Source of the DNA: Pyrinomonas sp040289685
GTDB taxonomy: Bacteria; Acidobacteriota; Blastocatellia; Pyrinomonadales; Pyrinomonadaceae
NCBI RefSeq assembly: GCF_040289685.1
Contig: NZ_PSLQ01000070.1
Coordinates: forward strand, 1-18,066
Direction of reading: 5' to 3'
Length of the DNA: 18,066 nucleotides
Position 1 is the first letter of the stretch. Each line of letters begins with the position of its first letter. Shown here one piece after another: positions 1 through 8,743 of this stretch. Under the pieces are notes generated by a model. It was not told the origin of the DNA, searched no databases, and saw only the letters and a program-made list of their open reading frames with translations. The position numbers were made by a program, and so were the translations under genes.

Positions 1-63
1 AAATTAATTCTCAGCAACGTTGACGTCCGAGGAAAGCGCGCCTACAAGCAACTGATTCGCTGA
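1..63 (+). CDS. 3' end of an upstream gene (partial)
   Basis: Frame 1 is open from the first base to a TGA at 61-63 and encodes about 20 residues ending NVDVRGKRAYKQLIR. The mixed, basic C-terminus reads like the tail of a real protein, but the piece is too short to assign a family. It would end 63 bp before the first receptor gene. Without sequence to the left, chance openness cannot be excluded. Confidence 0.35.
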   Translation, partial: KLILSNVDVRGKRAYKQLIR

Positions 64-126
64 GGTGTTCTTGATCGGACGACACAACCCAAAAACGCAT
101 CTTACAGACTTTCGAGGAGGAGAATA

Positions 127-3100
127 ATGCGATTGAAAGCGCTGCTCGCATTATCGTTGGTTTGTGCCCTCTTCCTGTTCCCGCTCGTTCATGCGCAATC
201 GAACACGGGACGGTTGGTTGGCACTGTTTCTGGACCAGACGGTGTGATCGCTGGCGCGACCGTTACCTTGACGGATGTCAAGACGGGGCGCGAGCGAAGC
301 ACGGTTACCACGGGCGAGGGGAATTTCATCTTTCCGCAGCTCGAGGTGGGAACTTATACTGTACGGATCACCGCTCCCGGCTTCAAAACTTTCACCGCGA
401 CGGACGTCAAGATCGACGTCGCTCGGGAGTACTCGCTCAATGTCACGCTCGAAGTCGGCGGCGTGCAGGAGAGCGTCACAGTGGTTGCCGGCGCCGACAT
501 CTTGAACGCGACTTCAGGCGAGCTGAGCAATACGGTTAGTCCGCGACAAGTGGTCGAACTGCCGCTCAACGGACGCAATCCGTTGCAATTGATCCAGCTT
601 CAACCAGGAGTCGCTGCCAATGGTGCAACCAGTACGACCATCAACGGTCAACGCACGTCTTTTACGAACATCACGCGTGATGGCCTCAACGTTCAGGATA
701 ACTTCATTCGCGCCAATGCGACCGATTTCGTGCCCGATCGCCCGAACGTGGACGACACGGGTGAGTTCACCGTCATTACGCAGAACGCTGGCGCCGATGC
801 CGGTTATGGAGCGTCGCAAGTGCAGCTTGTGACACCGCGTGGTGGAAGCGAGTTCCACGGCGCCGCTTTCATCTACAATCGGAACTCGAAGTTTGCGGCC
901 AACAGCTTCTTCAACAATCTCGCGGGAACGCCGCGTCCTTTTCTCAACCGCAATCAATTCGGGGGCAAACTGAGCGGTCCTCTCTACTTGCCGCGTTTCG
1001 GCGAAGGCGGACCAGTTCTTTACAAAGGCAAAACCTTTTTCTTCGCCGCTTATGAAGGCTTCCGCTTGCGGCAATCGGCGACCGTTGCGCGCACCATCTT
1101 GCTGCCACAAGCGCGGCAGGGCATCTTCACTTACCGTGATAACTCGGGTACCGTGCGTTCGGTCAACATCCTTCAGCTTGCGGGCCTTTCGGGCATCGAC
1201 CCTCTCGTTCAAAGCCGCATCTTGGCCAACTTGCCGACCGTCGGCAATCGCACCGACATCGGTGACCAACTGAACACTACCGGTTTCGGCTTCACGCAGA
1301 AGCAGAATCAGAACCGCGAAGCCTTCACCTTGAGGATCGATGCCGATCTAAACGAACGACACACGATCGGCGGCGTCTACAGCTACCGCAAGGAGTTCTT
1401 GCTTCGACCGGACGTCGATAACACTGGCAATGCTGGGTTCAGCGACATCCCGGCTTCGTTCCAAGACAGCCACAATCACTCGCTGTCATTGACCTATCGT
1501 TATACGCCGGGAGCCAACTTCACCAACGAGGTGCGCGGCGGGGTACGCGACGATAAACCACGGTTCGATAACGCGCGACAACCGCAAGGTTTCTTCATCG
1601 CCGTTCCGCTGATCAGCAATCCAGAGGTGAACTTCCAAGCGCAAGGGCGCAACGTTCGTTACTACAACTTGCAGGACAACGCCGTCTACACCGTAGGTCA
1701 ACATTCGATCCGCTTCGGTGGGCAACTCCAAGTCTTTCGCATCAACCCGTATGGTCCGCCAGCCTTCAGTAACTCGACGTTGCCGACCTACGTGCTCGGA
1801 ACCAATAACAACACGCCAGCGCTTTCGGCGAGTCAGTTCCCGGGCGGCATCAGCGCGACGCAGCTGAACAACGCCAACTCCTTGCTCGCCCTGCTCGGCG
1901 GCATCATCGGGAGCGCCAATCTCACCTTCAACGCGACGAGCAAAAACTCGGGGTACGTGCCCGGCGCCATCCCGCAGCGTAACCTCAACTTCGAGCACTA
2001 TTCCTTCTACGCGGCGGACCAGTGGCGCCCGATTCCGCAACTGACCTTGAACTATGGGTTGCGATACGAGCTTTATACGCCGATCCGCGAGCCTAACGGG
2101 TTGGCTCTTGAGCCGGTGATCCAGCCTGGACAAAACGTCATCACCGCCATTCTCGATCCCAACGGCATCTACGATTTCGTTGGGCGAAACGCTGGCGGCG
2201 ATAACAAGTTCTTCAAGGCCGACAAGAACAACTTCGCTCCCGTGGTCAGCTTCGCTTACACGCCGCAGTTCAAGAATCGGTTGTTGGGTTCGATCTTTCC
2301 GGGTGAAGGGCGGACGGTGATCCGCGGCGGTTTCCGCATGAGCTACGTCAACGATGAGTTCGTTCGCGCGGCGGATAACGCCCTTGGCGGCAACCAAGGA
2401 TTAACGCAGCAGGTGACGCTGGCCAACATCAACGCGCGCTTCTCTTCGCTCCCCGGCTTTACAACCCCGACGTTCCAAGTGCCACGCACCTACGCGCAAA
2501 ACAATCTGCTCGCTGGTCGGTTTGGAACCGTTTTCGCCATTGATCCTGACCTCCAGGTACCGCGCTGGATGGAATACAGCTTTGGCATCCAGCGCGAGAT
2601 CGGCTTCCAAACAGCGATCGAGATCCGCTACGTTGGCGGACGAAGCGACAACCTCGTGCGCGGTCGCGATCTCAATCAAGTCGACATCTTCGGCAACGGT
2701 TTTGTGCAAGACTTCTTGCGCGCGCGCAACAACCTGTTGTTGACCGGCAATCCCGCCTGCACGCCGGCGCAGAACCCCGGGTGCCAAACGCTCACCGTCT
2801 TCCCGAATCTCGGCGCAGGCGGATTGTTGAGCAACACGACGGTGCAAACCCAGTTGCGTAACGGGACGCCGGCTGATCTCGCCATCCTTTACATCACCAA
2901 CGGTTTGACGGGCAACGTTCGTTTCCTCCCAAACCCAAACACGGGCGTCGCCGATGTTTTGGACAACAGCGGCATCTCGCGATACAACTCTCTACAGGTC
3001 GAAGTTCGACGTCGCCTCTCACAAGGCTTCTTCTTCCAAGCGAACTACACCTTCCAGAAGACGCTGACCGATGCGCCAGGTGTTGGGCAGACGCGCTTTG

Positions 3101-3831
3101 ATCCGTTGCTCGACAACAATCAGCCGCGGCTCGAATATGCGCGCGCCGATTACGACCAGACGCACGTCTTCAACTTCAACACGATCTACGAGTTGCCCAT
3201 CGGTCGCGGGCGTCGCTTCCTCGATCAAGGCGGGATCGTCAACTTCTTGCTCGGCGGCTGGCAATTCAGTTCGATCATTCGCGCGGCGACCGGCGCTCCC
3301 GTAACGATCACTGATCCGCGTGGAACGCTCAACCGCGCCGCGCGCTCCGGACGGCAAACAGCCGTCTCCTCGCTCAGCAAGGACGAGATCAAAAACTTGA
3401 TCGGCGTTCGACGCACGCCGTGCGGCGTCTTCTTCATCGACCCAAGAGTGATCAACCTCAACCAAGCGAACTTGCAGTCTGGGTTGTGCAGTCAATTGGG
3501 TAGCGGACGCGCCGCCGAAGGCTTTGGAACGACGCCCTTCTCCGGGCAGGTCTTCTTCAACGCGGCACCCGGACAGACGGGCAATCTCGAACGCGCCTTT
3601 ATCAACGGCCCGTTCATCTTCTCTTGGGACGCTTCCTTGCTGAAGAACTTCGCTTTGCGTGAGACCCTCCGCTTCCAACTGCGCGTAGAAGCGTTCAACG
3701 TCATCAACCGCGCGAACTTCTTTGTCAACCAGTTCACCGGGCTGAACATCAACAGCCCGAACTTCGGGCGCATCACCTCGACGGTGACCGCCCCACGCGT
3801 CATCCAGCTTGTCGGGCGGATTGAATTCTAG
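127..3831 (+). CDS. Oar-like TonB-dependent receptor with carboxypeptidase-regulatory-like domain
   Basis: This is an outer-membrane beta-barrel protein of 1,234 residues, presumably an energy-dependent importer of a large substrate that the sequence does not identify. Residues 1-23 form a signal peptide ending VHA before QSNTG. Residues ~27-112 are a carboxypeptidase-regulatory-like beta-sandwich (GTVSGPDGVIAGATVTL, then GNFIFPQLEVGTYTVRI). ESVTVVA at 115-121 is a plausible TonB box. The plug follows, with ELPLNGRNP and the typical GGSEFHGAAF and NSFFNN segments. The rest is barrel, including YAADQWR near 628 and LPIGRGRRF with GGWQF late in the chain. The protein ends in aromatic F (VGRIEF), as expected for BAM-dependent insertion. 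AGGAGG at 115-120, 6 nt before the ATG, supports the start. No SusD-like lipoprotein is adjacent. Family assignment is secure; substrate is unknown. Confidence 0.93.
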   Translation: MRLKALLALSLVCALFLFPLVHAQSNTGRLVGTVSGPDGVIAGATVTLTDVKTGRERSTVTTGEGNFIFPQLEVGTYTVRITAPGFKTFTATDVKIDVAREYSLNVTLEVGGVQESVTVVAGADILNATSGELSNTVSPRQVVELPLNGRNPLQLIQLQPGVAANGATSTTINGQRTSFTNITRDGLNVQDNFIRANATDFVPDRPNVDDTGEFTVITQNAGADAGYGASQVQLVTPRGGSEFHGAAFIYNRNSKFAANSFFNNLAGTPRPFLNRNQFGGKLSGPLYLPRFGEGGPVLYKGKTFFFAAYEGFRLRQSATVARTILLPQARQGIFTYRDNSGTVRSVNILQLAGLSGIDPLVQSRILANLPTVGNRTDIGDQLNTTGFGFTQKQNQNREAFTLRIDADLNERHTIGGVYSYRKEFLLRPDVDNTGNAGFSDIPASFQDSHNHSLSLTYRYTPGANFTNEVRGGVRDDKPRFDNARQPQGFFIAVPLISNPEVNFQAQGRNVRYYNLQDNAVYTVGQHSIRFGGQLQVFRINPYGPPAFSNSTLPTYVLGTNNNTPALSASQFPGGISATQLNNANSLLALLGGIIGSANLTFNATSKNSGYVPGAIPQRNLNFEHYSFYAADQWRPIPQLTLNYGLRYELYTPIREPNGLALEPVIQPGQNVITAILDPNGIYDFVGRNAGGDNKFFKADKNNFAPVVSFAYTPQFKNRLLGSIFPGEGRTVIRGGFRMSYVNDEFVRAADNALGGNQGLTQQVTLANINARFSSLPGFTTPTFQVPRTYAQNNLLAGRFGTVFAIDPDLQVPRWMEYSFGIQREIGFQTAIEIRYVGGRSDNLVRGRDLNQVDIFGNGFVQDFLRARNNLLLTGNPACTPAQNPGCQTLTVFPNLGAGGLLSNTTVQTQLRNGTPADLAILYITNGLTGNVRFLPNPNTGVADVLDNSGISRYNSLQVEVRRRLSQGFFFQANYTFQKTLTDAPGVGQTRFDPLLDNNQPRLEYARADYDQTHVFNFNTIYELPIGRGRRFLDQGGIVNFLLGGWQFSSIIRAATGAPVTITDPRGTLNRAARSGRQTAVSSLSKDEIKNLIGVRRTPCGVFFIDPRVINLNQANLQSGLCSQLGSGRAAEGFGTTPFSGQVFFNAAPGQTGNLERAFINGPFIFSWDASLLKNFALRETLRFQLRVEAFNVINRANFFVNQFTGLNINSPNFGRITSTVTAPRVIQLVGRIEF

Positions 3832-3853
3832 GTCCGCAAAATAGCTGTTAATC

Positions 3854-3893
3854 GCGACGAGCCACATAAAGCTTTACGTGGCTCGTCGCTTTT
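3854..3893 (+). terminator. Rho-independent terminator of the first receptor gene
   Basis: A perfect 12-bp stem, GCGACGAGCCAC (3854-3865) with GTGGCTCGTCGC (3878-3889), encloses a 12-nt loop and is followed directly by TTTT. It begins 22 nt after the stop codon. This separates the two receptor genes transcriptionally. Confidence 0.85.
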
Positions 3894-4061
3894 GAGCTTT
3901 CCGCTCATCGTTGCAGCTCGTTCAGCTTCCGCCATCGCTGGACGGCAGCCACGCCTCGGTCCCGTCTTCCATTTCCACCCGCAGCGACTTCTTCCGACAT
4001 CGGTCCCGCAGCGATTTCGCTTCGTCGAGCTTCCTATATGGCAGTTGTCAGCGGTCAAGTC

Positions 4062-4090
4062 CCGGACTGTCTGTAAAACCCCCAGTCCGG
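4062..4090. promoter_or_regulatory. Inverted repeat upstream of the second receptor promoter
   Basis: CCGGACTG (4062-4069) and CAGTCCGG (4083-4090) are exact reverse complements with a 13-nt spacer. The repeat lies 12 nt upstream of the candidate -35 box, so it could be an operator or just a DNA hairpin. No T-run follows, so it is not an intrinsic terminator on the plus strand. Confidence 0.35.
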
Positions 4091-4102
4091 ATTTGAAGGG
4101 GA

Positions 4103-4131
4103 TTGCAATATCGTGCGAGTGGTGCTATTAA
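4103..4131 (+). promoter_or_regulatory. Candidate sigma70-type promoter for the second receptor
   Basis: TTGCAA (4103-4108) and TATTAA (4126-4131) are separated by 17 bp; each matches 4 of 6 consensus bases. Transcription would start near 4138 and give a ~210-nt leader. This is the best-looking promoter I see in the gap, but by eye only. Confidence 0.35.
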
Positions 4132-4347
4132 ATTAGCCTCATTCATGCGGCTCAAGATCGATCCGGAACGTCCACCAGAGGTAGCGACCTCTCTTGATGG
4201 GTCAGTTGCGGAGTAACTTTTGCCATCGCGGCTTACCGAACGAGCATGAGTTGTGCGAGAAGTTGAGTAGAGAGTCGCCTTTCTTCACAACCTGGCCGAC
4301 TGCGGGAGAGGACGACTTGCTGAATCGAATCTTTCGGAGGATACCAC

Positions 4348-7300
4348 ATGGAAAAAAACGCAATCCCACTAGTGCTGCTTCTTGGGTGTTTGTTCTTCGC
4401 CGCGAGCGTGAATGCCCAAACGGGCACTTCTTCGATACGCGGCACGGTGGTCGATCCGCAAGGCGGCGCTGTCGCTGGAGCGACCGTGACTCTCAGCAAC
4501 GAAGCGCGTAGTCTAGTTCGCACCACGACGACCAACGAGGCAGGAGTTTTCGCCTTCGATCTCGTTCAACCCGGCGCTTATCAAATCGAAGTTGAAGCTG
4601 CCGGTTTTAAAAAGACGACGGTGCGCGACGTGCGCGCGCTAGTTGCGCAACCGACCGAGATCAACATCCAACTCGAGGTCGGCCAGATCACCGAAGCCGT
4701 CACCGTCTCGGCCGCCAACGAGTTGACGCTGAACACGCAAGACGCGAGCCTCGGCAACAACTTCGTTTCGTTGCAGATCATCCAGTTGCCGCTCGAGGCG
4801 CGCAACCCCATCTCTTTGTTGACGCTGCAGCCAGGCGTGACCCCTAGTGGCAACGTCACGGGGGCACGCAGCGATCAATCGAACATCACGCTTGACGGCG
4901 TGGACATCAACGAAGCACAGACCAACTCCATCTTCAACCCCGTATTACGGTTGAACGGCGAAGCGGTCGAAGAGTTTCGCGTTGTGACGAGCAATGCCAA
5001 CGCAAGCTATGGGCGGTCGTCGGGCGCCCAGATTTCGCTCATCACGCGCAGCGGCACCAATCAATTCCACGGTGCGCTCTTCGAGTACCATCGCAACACG
5101 GTGACGACGGCCAACGACTTCTTCAATAACCGCAGCGGATTGCCACGTCCCAAATTGCTGCGCAACACTTTCGGCGGTCGGTTAGATGGGCCGATCATCA
5201 AGGACCGGCTCTTCTTCCTTTACAGTTACGAAGGGCGGCGCGATGCAAGCGAAACGGTGGTTGGCCCGCGCGTCGTTCCGCTCGCGAGCTTAGGACGCGG
5301 CGAGGTGAAGTTCCTCGGCGCAGCTCCGGGCGATCCACCGGGCACGGTGCGCGTTATCACGTTGACGCCGGACCAGTTGGCCGCTTTCTTCCCCCAAGTT
5401 GGATTGAATCCGCGCGCGTTGGCCGTGCTCGCCGATGCGGCCCGACGTTATCCAGCCAACGACCTGCAAGCAGCAGGCGATGGGTTGAACACTGCAGGCT
5501 TCCGCTTTAATGCCCCCACACGCGTGCGGTTCAATTCACACGTTGCCCGATTAGACTTCAACTTAACGAGCAAGCACACGCTCTTTTTCCGCGGCAGCTA
5601 TCAGCACGATACGCGGCCGCTCAGCTTCGCCAACCCGCAGCGGTTTCCCGACACGCCAGTGGTCAGGCGTTGGTACCATCCATATGGATTTGCCATCGGT
5701 CACACGTGGGCTATCAGCGGAACCAAGACGAACAACCTTCGCTACGGATTGACGCGCTTGGCGTTGAGCGATCAGGGCGATTCTGATCAGAACGCCATCA
5801 CCTTCCGCTTCGTCTTCGCCCCGCGATTGTTCGTGCGCACCTTCAATCGGGTCAACCCAGTGCACAACATCACGGATGACTTTTCGTGGATTATCGGTAA
5901 CCACACGTTGCAACTCGGGACCAACGTCCGCATCATCCGCAATCGGCGCCTCGATTTCGGCGCGGCTTACGACAACGCGGTGACCAACCCGTTCTTCTAC
6001 CAAGCGTCCGGAAACGTTCTGCTTACGCCGATCCGTAACGCCGGTTACACCATCGCCGGCAATCCGGATGATTTGAAAGCGGCATTGACGGCCGTCATCG
6101 GGCGCTTCTCGCAGTACACGGCTAACTTCAACTTCGATCTTCAAGGCAAGCCTCTGCCCGCTGGACAAGGCGTCTTTCGCGAGTTCGCGACCGAAGAGTA
6201 TGACTTCTACGCGCAAGACGTTTGGAAAGTGCGCTCCAATTTGACGTTAACCTATGGTTTGCGCTACGGGCTGAGTCGGCCCGTTTACGAGACGCAAGGG
6301 TATATTGCCGTTCCTGACGTGCCGCTCGGCGAATATCTGCGTCGAAGGATAGAGTCCGCTGGTCGCGGCATCAACTACGTCGATCCCATTCGCGTCAATC
6401 TCGGCGAACGTTTCTACAATTGGGACAAGAACAACTTCCAACCGCGCGTTTCGATCGCTTGGTCCCCAAACTTCAAGAGCGGGCTATTCGGCTTGATCTT
6501 CGGCGGCGAAGATAAATCGGTGATTCGCGCCGGATTCGCCATCACCAACGACTACTTCGGCCAGCAATTGGCCGTTACCTTTAACGCGCAGAATCAGCTC
6601 GGCTTCTCATCGGCACAGACCATTTCGGCCAATACCTTCAATGTGACAACGCGCCCAGCGCCGTTGTTCACAGGCTTCGATCAGAGCATTCGCACGCTGC
6701 CCGGGATCGTGATCCCGTCGCAGTTAACCTTCCCACAGCAACGCCCGGCAGACAACCGGCGGCGCATCGAAAGCTCGCTCGACAGCAACCTCGTCTCGCC
6801 GATCAACTACAGTTGGAACCTCTCGTTCCAGCGGCAACTGCCCGCTGGCGTCGTCATCGAGATGGCCTACGTCGGGCGCGCGGCGCGCAACCTCTTGGCG
6901 GGGCGCGATGCAGTCCAACCGAACTTGAACTTCACCGATCAGAAATCTGGCCAAACGTGGACGCAAGCCGCCACCATCCTCGAGATTTTGCGGGCCAACA
7001 ACACGCCGATCGCCAGCGTACAGCCGCTTCCGTTCTTCGAGAACTTATACGCTCCGGGATCGCTCGGCCAGATACTCTTCGGCGTCTCGACCCTGACCAA
7101 TACGCAAGCCGTGTACGCTATAGCGGCCGCGACTGCTCCCGGGTGCGCCAACATCGGTTGCTATGAGTTCGGCAATGACTGGGCCTCAGTGCAAGACCTG
7201 CTCGATGGTGTCTCCGGACGACGGTATTTCTACCAGCCGCAATACGGCGCGCTGGCTGTTTATAGCACCATCGCCTCGTCCGATTACCATGCGGGGACGC

Positions 7301-8058
7301 TTTCGATTCGGCAGCGCTTCCGTAACTCGCTCAGTTTCGATTTCAATTACACGCTTTCGAAATCGATGGATGATGTGTCGGGCTTGCAAACGGATGCTCC
7401 CTTCACGCCGTTCATTCTGAATGCGCTGGACCTGAAGCAACAACGGTCGGTTTCCGACTTCGATATCCGACATATCATCAACGCCAACGCTATTTGGCAG
7501 TTGCCCATCGGACGGGGCAGGGCATTGCTCAGCAACATCTCGAAGTTCGCCGACGCTTTCATCGGCGGCTGGCAGCTATCCGGTATCTTTCGCTGGAACT
7601 CGGGCTTGCCCGTCGATGCGCCGCTCGACTTCGGCGGTTGGCCAACCAACTGGAACCGACGCAACTACACCGTGCGAATCCGTCCGCTCAAGGCCGAGCC
7701 AAATCGCGGTGGCGCTACTCCACCCAACCTCTTCTCCGATCCGCAAGCAGCTTATCGCTCTTTCCGCAGTGGGCGTCCCGGGGAGCGCGGTGACCGCAAC
7801 ATCTTGCGTTATCCGGGTTATGTCGTGCTCGACATGGGGCTGGCCAAATCCTTCACCATGCCGTGGAGCGAAGGTCACCGGCTTCAGTTCCGGTGGGAGG
7901 TCTTCAACGTCACCAACACGCAGCGTTTAACCGCTGTTGACGGTTGGGTGCAGGGACTCGATCCATTCAACTCTTCCAAGAACCCCACGTTCGGCAACCT
8001 GACGGCAATTCAGGGAACGCCGCGCGTGATGCAGTTCGGTCTGCGGTACTCGTTCTAA
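4348..8058 (+). CDS. Oar-like TonB-dependent receptor with carboxypeptidase-regulatory-like domain (second paralogue)
   Basis: A 1,236-residue outer-membrane receptor of the same architecture as its upstream neighbour. Signal peptide residues 1-23 end SVNA before QTGTS. A carboxypeptidase-regulatory-like domain spans ~28-112 (RGTVVDPQGGAVAGATVTL). A TonB-box-like EAVTVSA lies at 116-122. The plug carries QLPLEARNP and NQFHGALFEYHRNT, then NDFFNNRSGLPRP, which aligns visibly with NSFFNNLAGTPRP of the first protein. The barrel ends FGLRYSF with a terminal aromatic residue, and LPIGRGR followed by GGWQLSGI recurs near the C-terminus. GGAGG at 4336-4340, 7 nt before the ATG, fixes the start. The two genes look like an old tandem duplication, now clearly diverged, probably for different ligands. 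Substrate cannot be read from sequence, and no partner lipoprotein lies nearby. Confidence 0.93.
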   Translation: MEKNAIPLVLLLGCLFFAASVNAQTGTSSIRGTVVDPQGGAVAGATVTLSNEARSLVRTTTTNEAGVFAFDLVQPGAYQIEVEAAGFKKTTVRDVRALVAQPTEINIQLEVGQITEAVTVSAANELTLNTQDASLGNNFVSLQIIQLPLEARNPISLLTLQPGVTPSGNVTGARSDQSNITLDGVDINEAQTNSIFNPVLRLNGEAVEEFRVVTSNANASYGRSSGAQISLITRSGTNQFHGALFEYHRNTVTTANDFFNNRSGLPRPKLLRNTFGGRLDGPIIKDRLFFLYSYEGRRDASETVVGPRVVPLASLGRGEVKFLGAAPGDPPGTVRVITLTPDQLAAFFPQVGLNPRALAVLADAARRYPANDLQAAGDGLNTAGFRFNAPTRVRFNSHVARLDFNLTSKHTLFFRGSYQHDTRPLSFANPQRFPDTPVVRRWYHPYGFAIGHTWAISGTKTNNLRYGLTRLALSDQGDSDQNAITFRFVFAPRLFVRTFNRVNPVHNITDDFSWIIGNHTLQLGTNVRIIRNRRLDFGAAYDNAVTNPFFYQASGNVLLTPIRNAGYTIAGNPDDLKAALTAVIGRFSQYTANFNFDLQGKPLPAGQGVFREFATEEYDFYAQDVWKVRSNLTLTYGLRYGLSRPVYETQGYIAVPDVPLGEYLRRRIESAGRGINYVDPIRVNLGERFYNWDKNNFQPRVSIAWSPNFKSGLFGLIFGGEDKSVIRAGFAITNDYFGQQLAVTFNAQNQLGFSSAQTISANTFNVTTRPAPLFTGFDQSIRTLPGIVIPSQLTFPQQRPADNRRRIESSLDSNLVSPINYSWNLSFQRQLPAGVVIEMAYVGRAARNLLAGRDAVQPNLNFTDQKSGQTWTQAATILEILRANNTPIASVQPLPFFENLYAPGSLGQILFGVSTLTNTQAVYAIAAATAPGCANIGCYEFGNDWASVQDLLDGVSGRRYFYQPQYGALAVYSTIASSDYHAGTLSIRQRFRNSLSFDFNYTLSKSMDDVSGLQTDAPFTPFILNALDLKQQRSVSDFDIRHIINANAIWQLPIGRGRALLSNISKFADAFIGGWQLSGIFRWNSGLPVDAPLDFGGWPTNWNRRNYTVRIRPLKAEPNRGGATPPNLFSDPQAAYRSFRSGRPGERGDRNILRYPGYVVLDMGLAKSFTMPWSEGHRLQFRWEVFNVTNTQRLTAVDGWVQGLDPFNSSKNPTFGNLTAIQGTPRVMQFGLRYSF

Positions 8059-8065
8059 TCGCTTG

Positions 8066-8098
8066 GGTGCCCGTCGACCTACCGCGTCGACGGGCACC
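8066..8098 (+). terminator. Terminator-like hairpin after the second receptor gene
   Basis: A perfect 13-bp stem, GGTGCCCGTCGAC (8066-8078) with GTCGACGGGCACC (8086-8098), has a 7-nt loop and starts 7 nt after the stop codon. The following sequence (ATTCTCGCATTT) is only weakly T-rich, so termination may be inefficient. The stem itself is unambiguous. Confidence 0.65.
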
Positions 8099-8299
8099 AT
8101 TCTCGCATTTGAAAAGATACAAGCTAGCGCGGTAATTTGGATCTGGTTTGTCATGCTCGTTCTGGCTTCCGCGCCTTGCACAGGCTTTCCAACTCCCCTC
8201 TATAGTTTCCGCGGTGAGGTGATCGGACGAGCGGCCAGTTGCCAACAACGGACCGCGGTCGTTTCTTCAACCTGACCAACAACGAAACATGGGCTAGCC

Positions 8300-8715
8300 A
8301 TTGAAGTTGACAATCAAGAGATCGCGCGTGCGCTCATCGCCGAACAGTTCGACACGCGTCATGCCCTTTCCGTCATGTAGCGCCCGGGAAGGAGCTTTTG
8401 TCGAGGGTCGCGGCATCAAAATCACCGAAGTCTGTGCGCGTTCGGTTGAAAAGCGCAAACCGTACGAGCAAGCGAGACAATCTGCACGATGAAGGTGATT
8501 CGCCTGCCTAAGTTCAATGCTGATGCGAGTCCATCTCGACGAAGCGTTGCGGCTCGAGACGCACGGCAAAATAGAACTGCATCCACGTTTAGCCGCGCTT
8601 TATGACCGCGATGGAGCGACAGACAAAAGAGTGCGCGCCATCCCTCGCCGAACGCCTGGACCATTGGAATCGCGAAAAGCTGCGCTATCGCGTCAAGGAT
8701 CAAGGTAGAGGATGA
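8300..8715 (+). pseudogene. Possible decayed gene remnant
   Basis: Four protein-like patches occur in order but in different frames. Frame 2 from 8300 reads IEVDNQEIARALIAEQF and continues to a TAG at 8378. Frame 3 from ~8400 reads VEGRGIKITEVCARSVEKRK to a TGA at 8490. Frame 3 from 8517 reads RVHLDEALRLETHGKIELHP. Frame 1 from 8602 ends AERLDHWNREKLRYRVKDQG before a TGA at 8713. Their charged, amphipathic make-up looks like protein, and the last patches could be one sequence split by a frameshift near 8600. I do not recognise the family. Chance open frames are a real alternative. Confidence 0.28.
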
Positions 8716-8743
8716 TCGGTCATCGGCTCTTCAGCTCACGCGC

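Larger units (their letters stand above)
3832..4347. other. 516-bp intergenic region between the two receptor genes
   Basis: No convincing gene. Short open frames on both strands give low-quality, Ser/Arg-rich translations without a ribosome-binding site. In order it holds a strong intrinsic terminator (3854-3893), an 8-bp hairpin (4062-4090), a candidate sigma70-type promoter (4103-4131), and a ~210-nt stretch that would be the 5' leader of the second receptor mRNA. That stretch has a perfect 6-bp hairpin at 4177-4192 and a longer-range pairing GTTGTG/CACAAC (4250-4255 with 4286-4291). Confidence 0.6.
8059..8743. other. 685-bp region without an intact gene
   Basis: Lies between two genes that converge on it (receptor on plus, herA on minus). 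Apart from the hairpin at 8066-8098, no intact gene is visible. The part 8300-8715 contains coding-looking patches in changing frames, described as a pseudogene candidate. 8099-8299 shows nothing I can support. I see no terminator facing herA. Confidence 0.55.

Noticed and set aside
1486..2397. Minus-strand open frame of 303 codons opposite the first receptor
   Set aside because: No domain, poor composition and no ribosome-binding site; the plus-strand protein is unambiguous. The same holds for 514-1269, 3019-3867 and 5563-6216.
4194..4511. Plus-strand frame overlapping the start of the second receptor
   Set aside because: Overlaps the signal-peptide coding region out of frame, lacks a ribosome-binding site and gives an Arg-rich tail.
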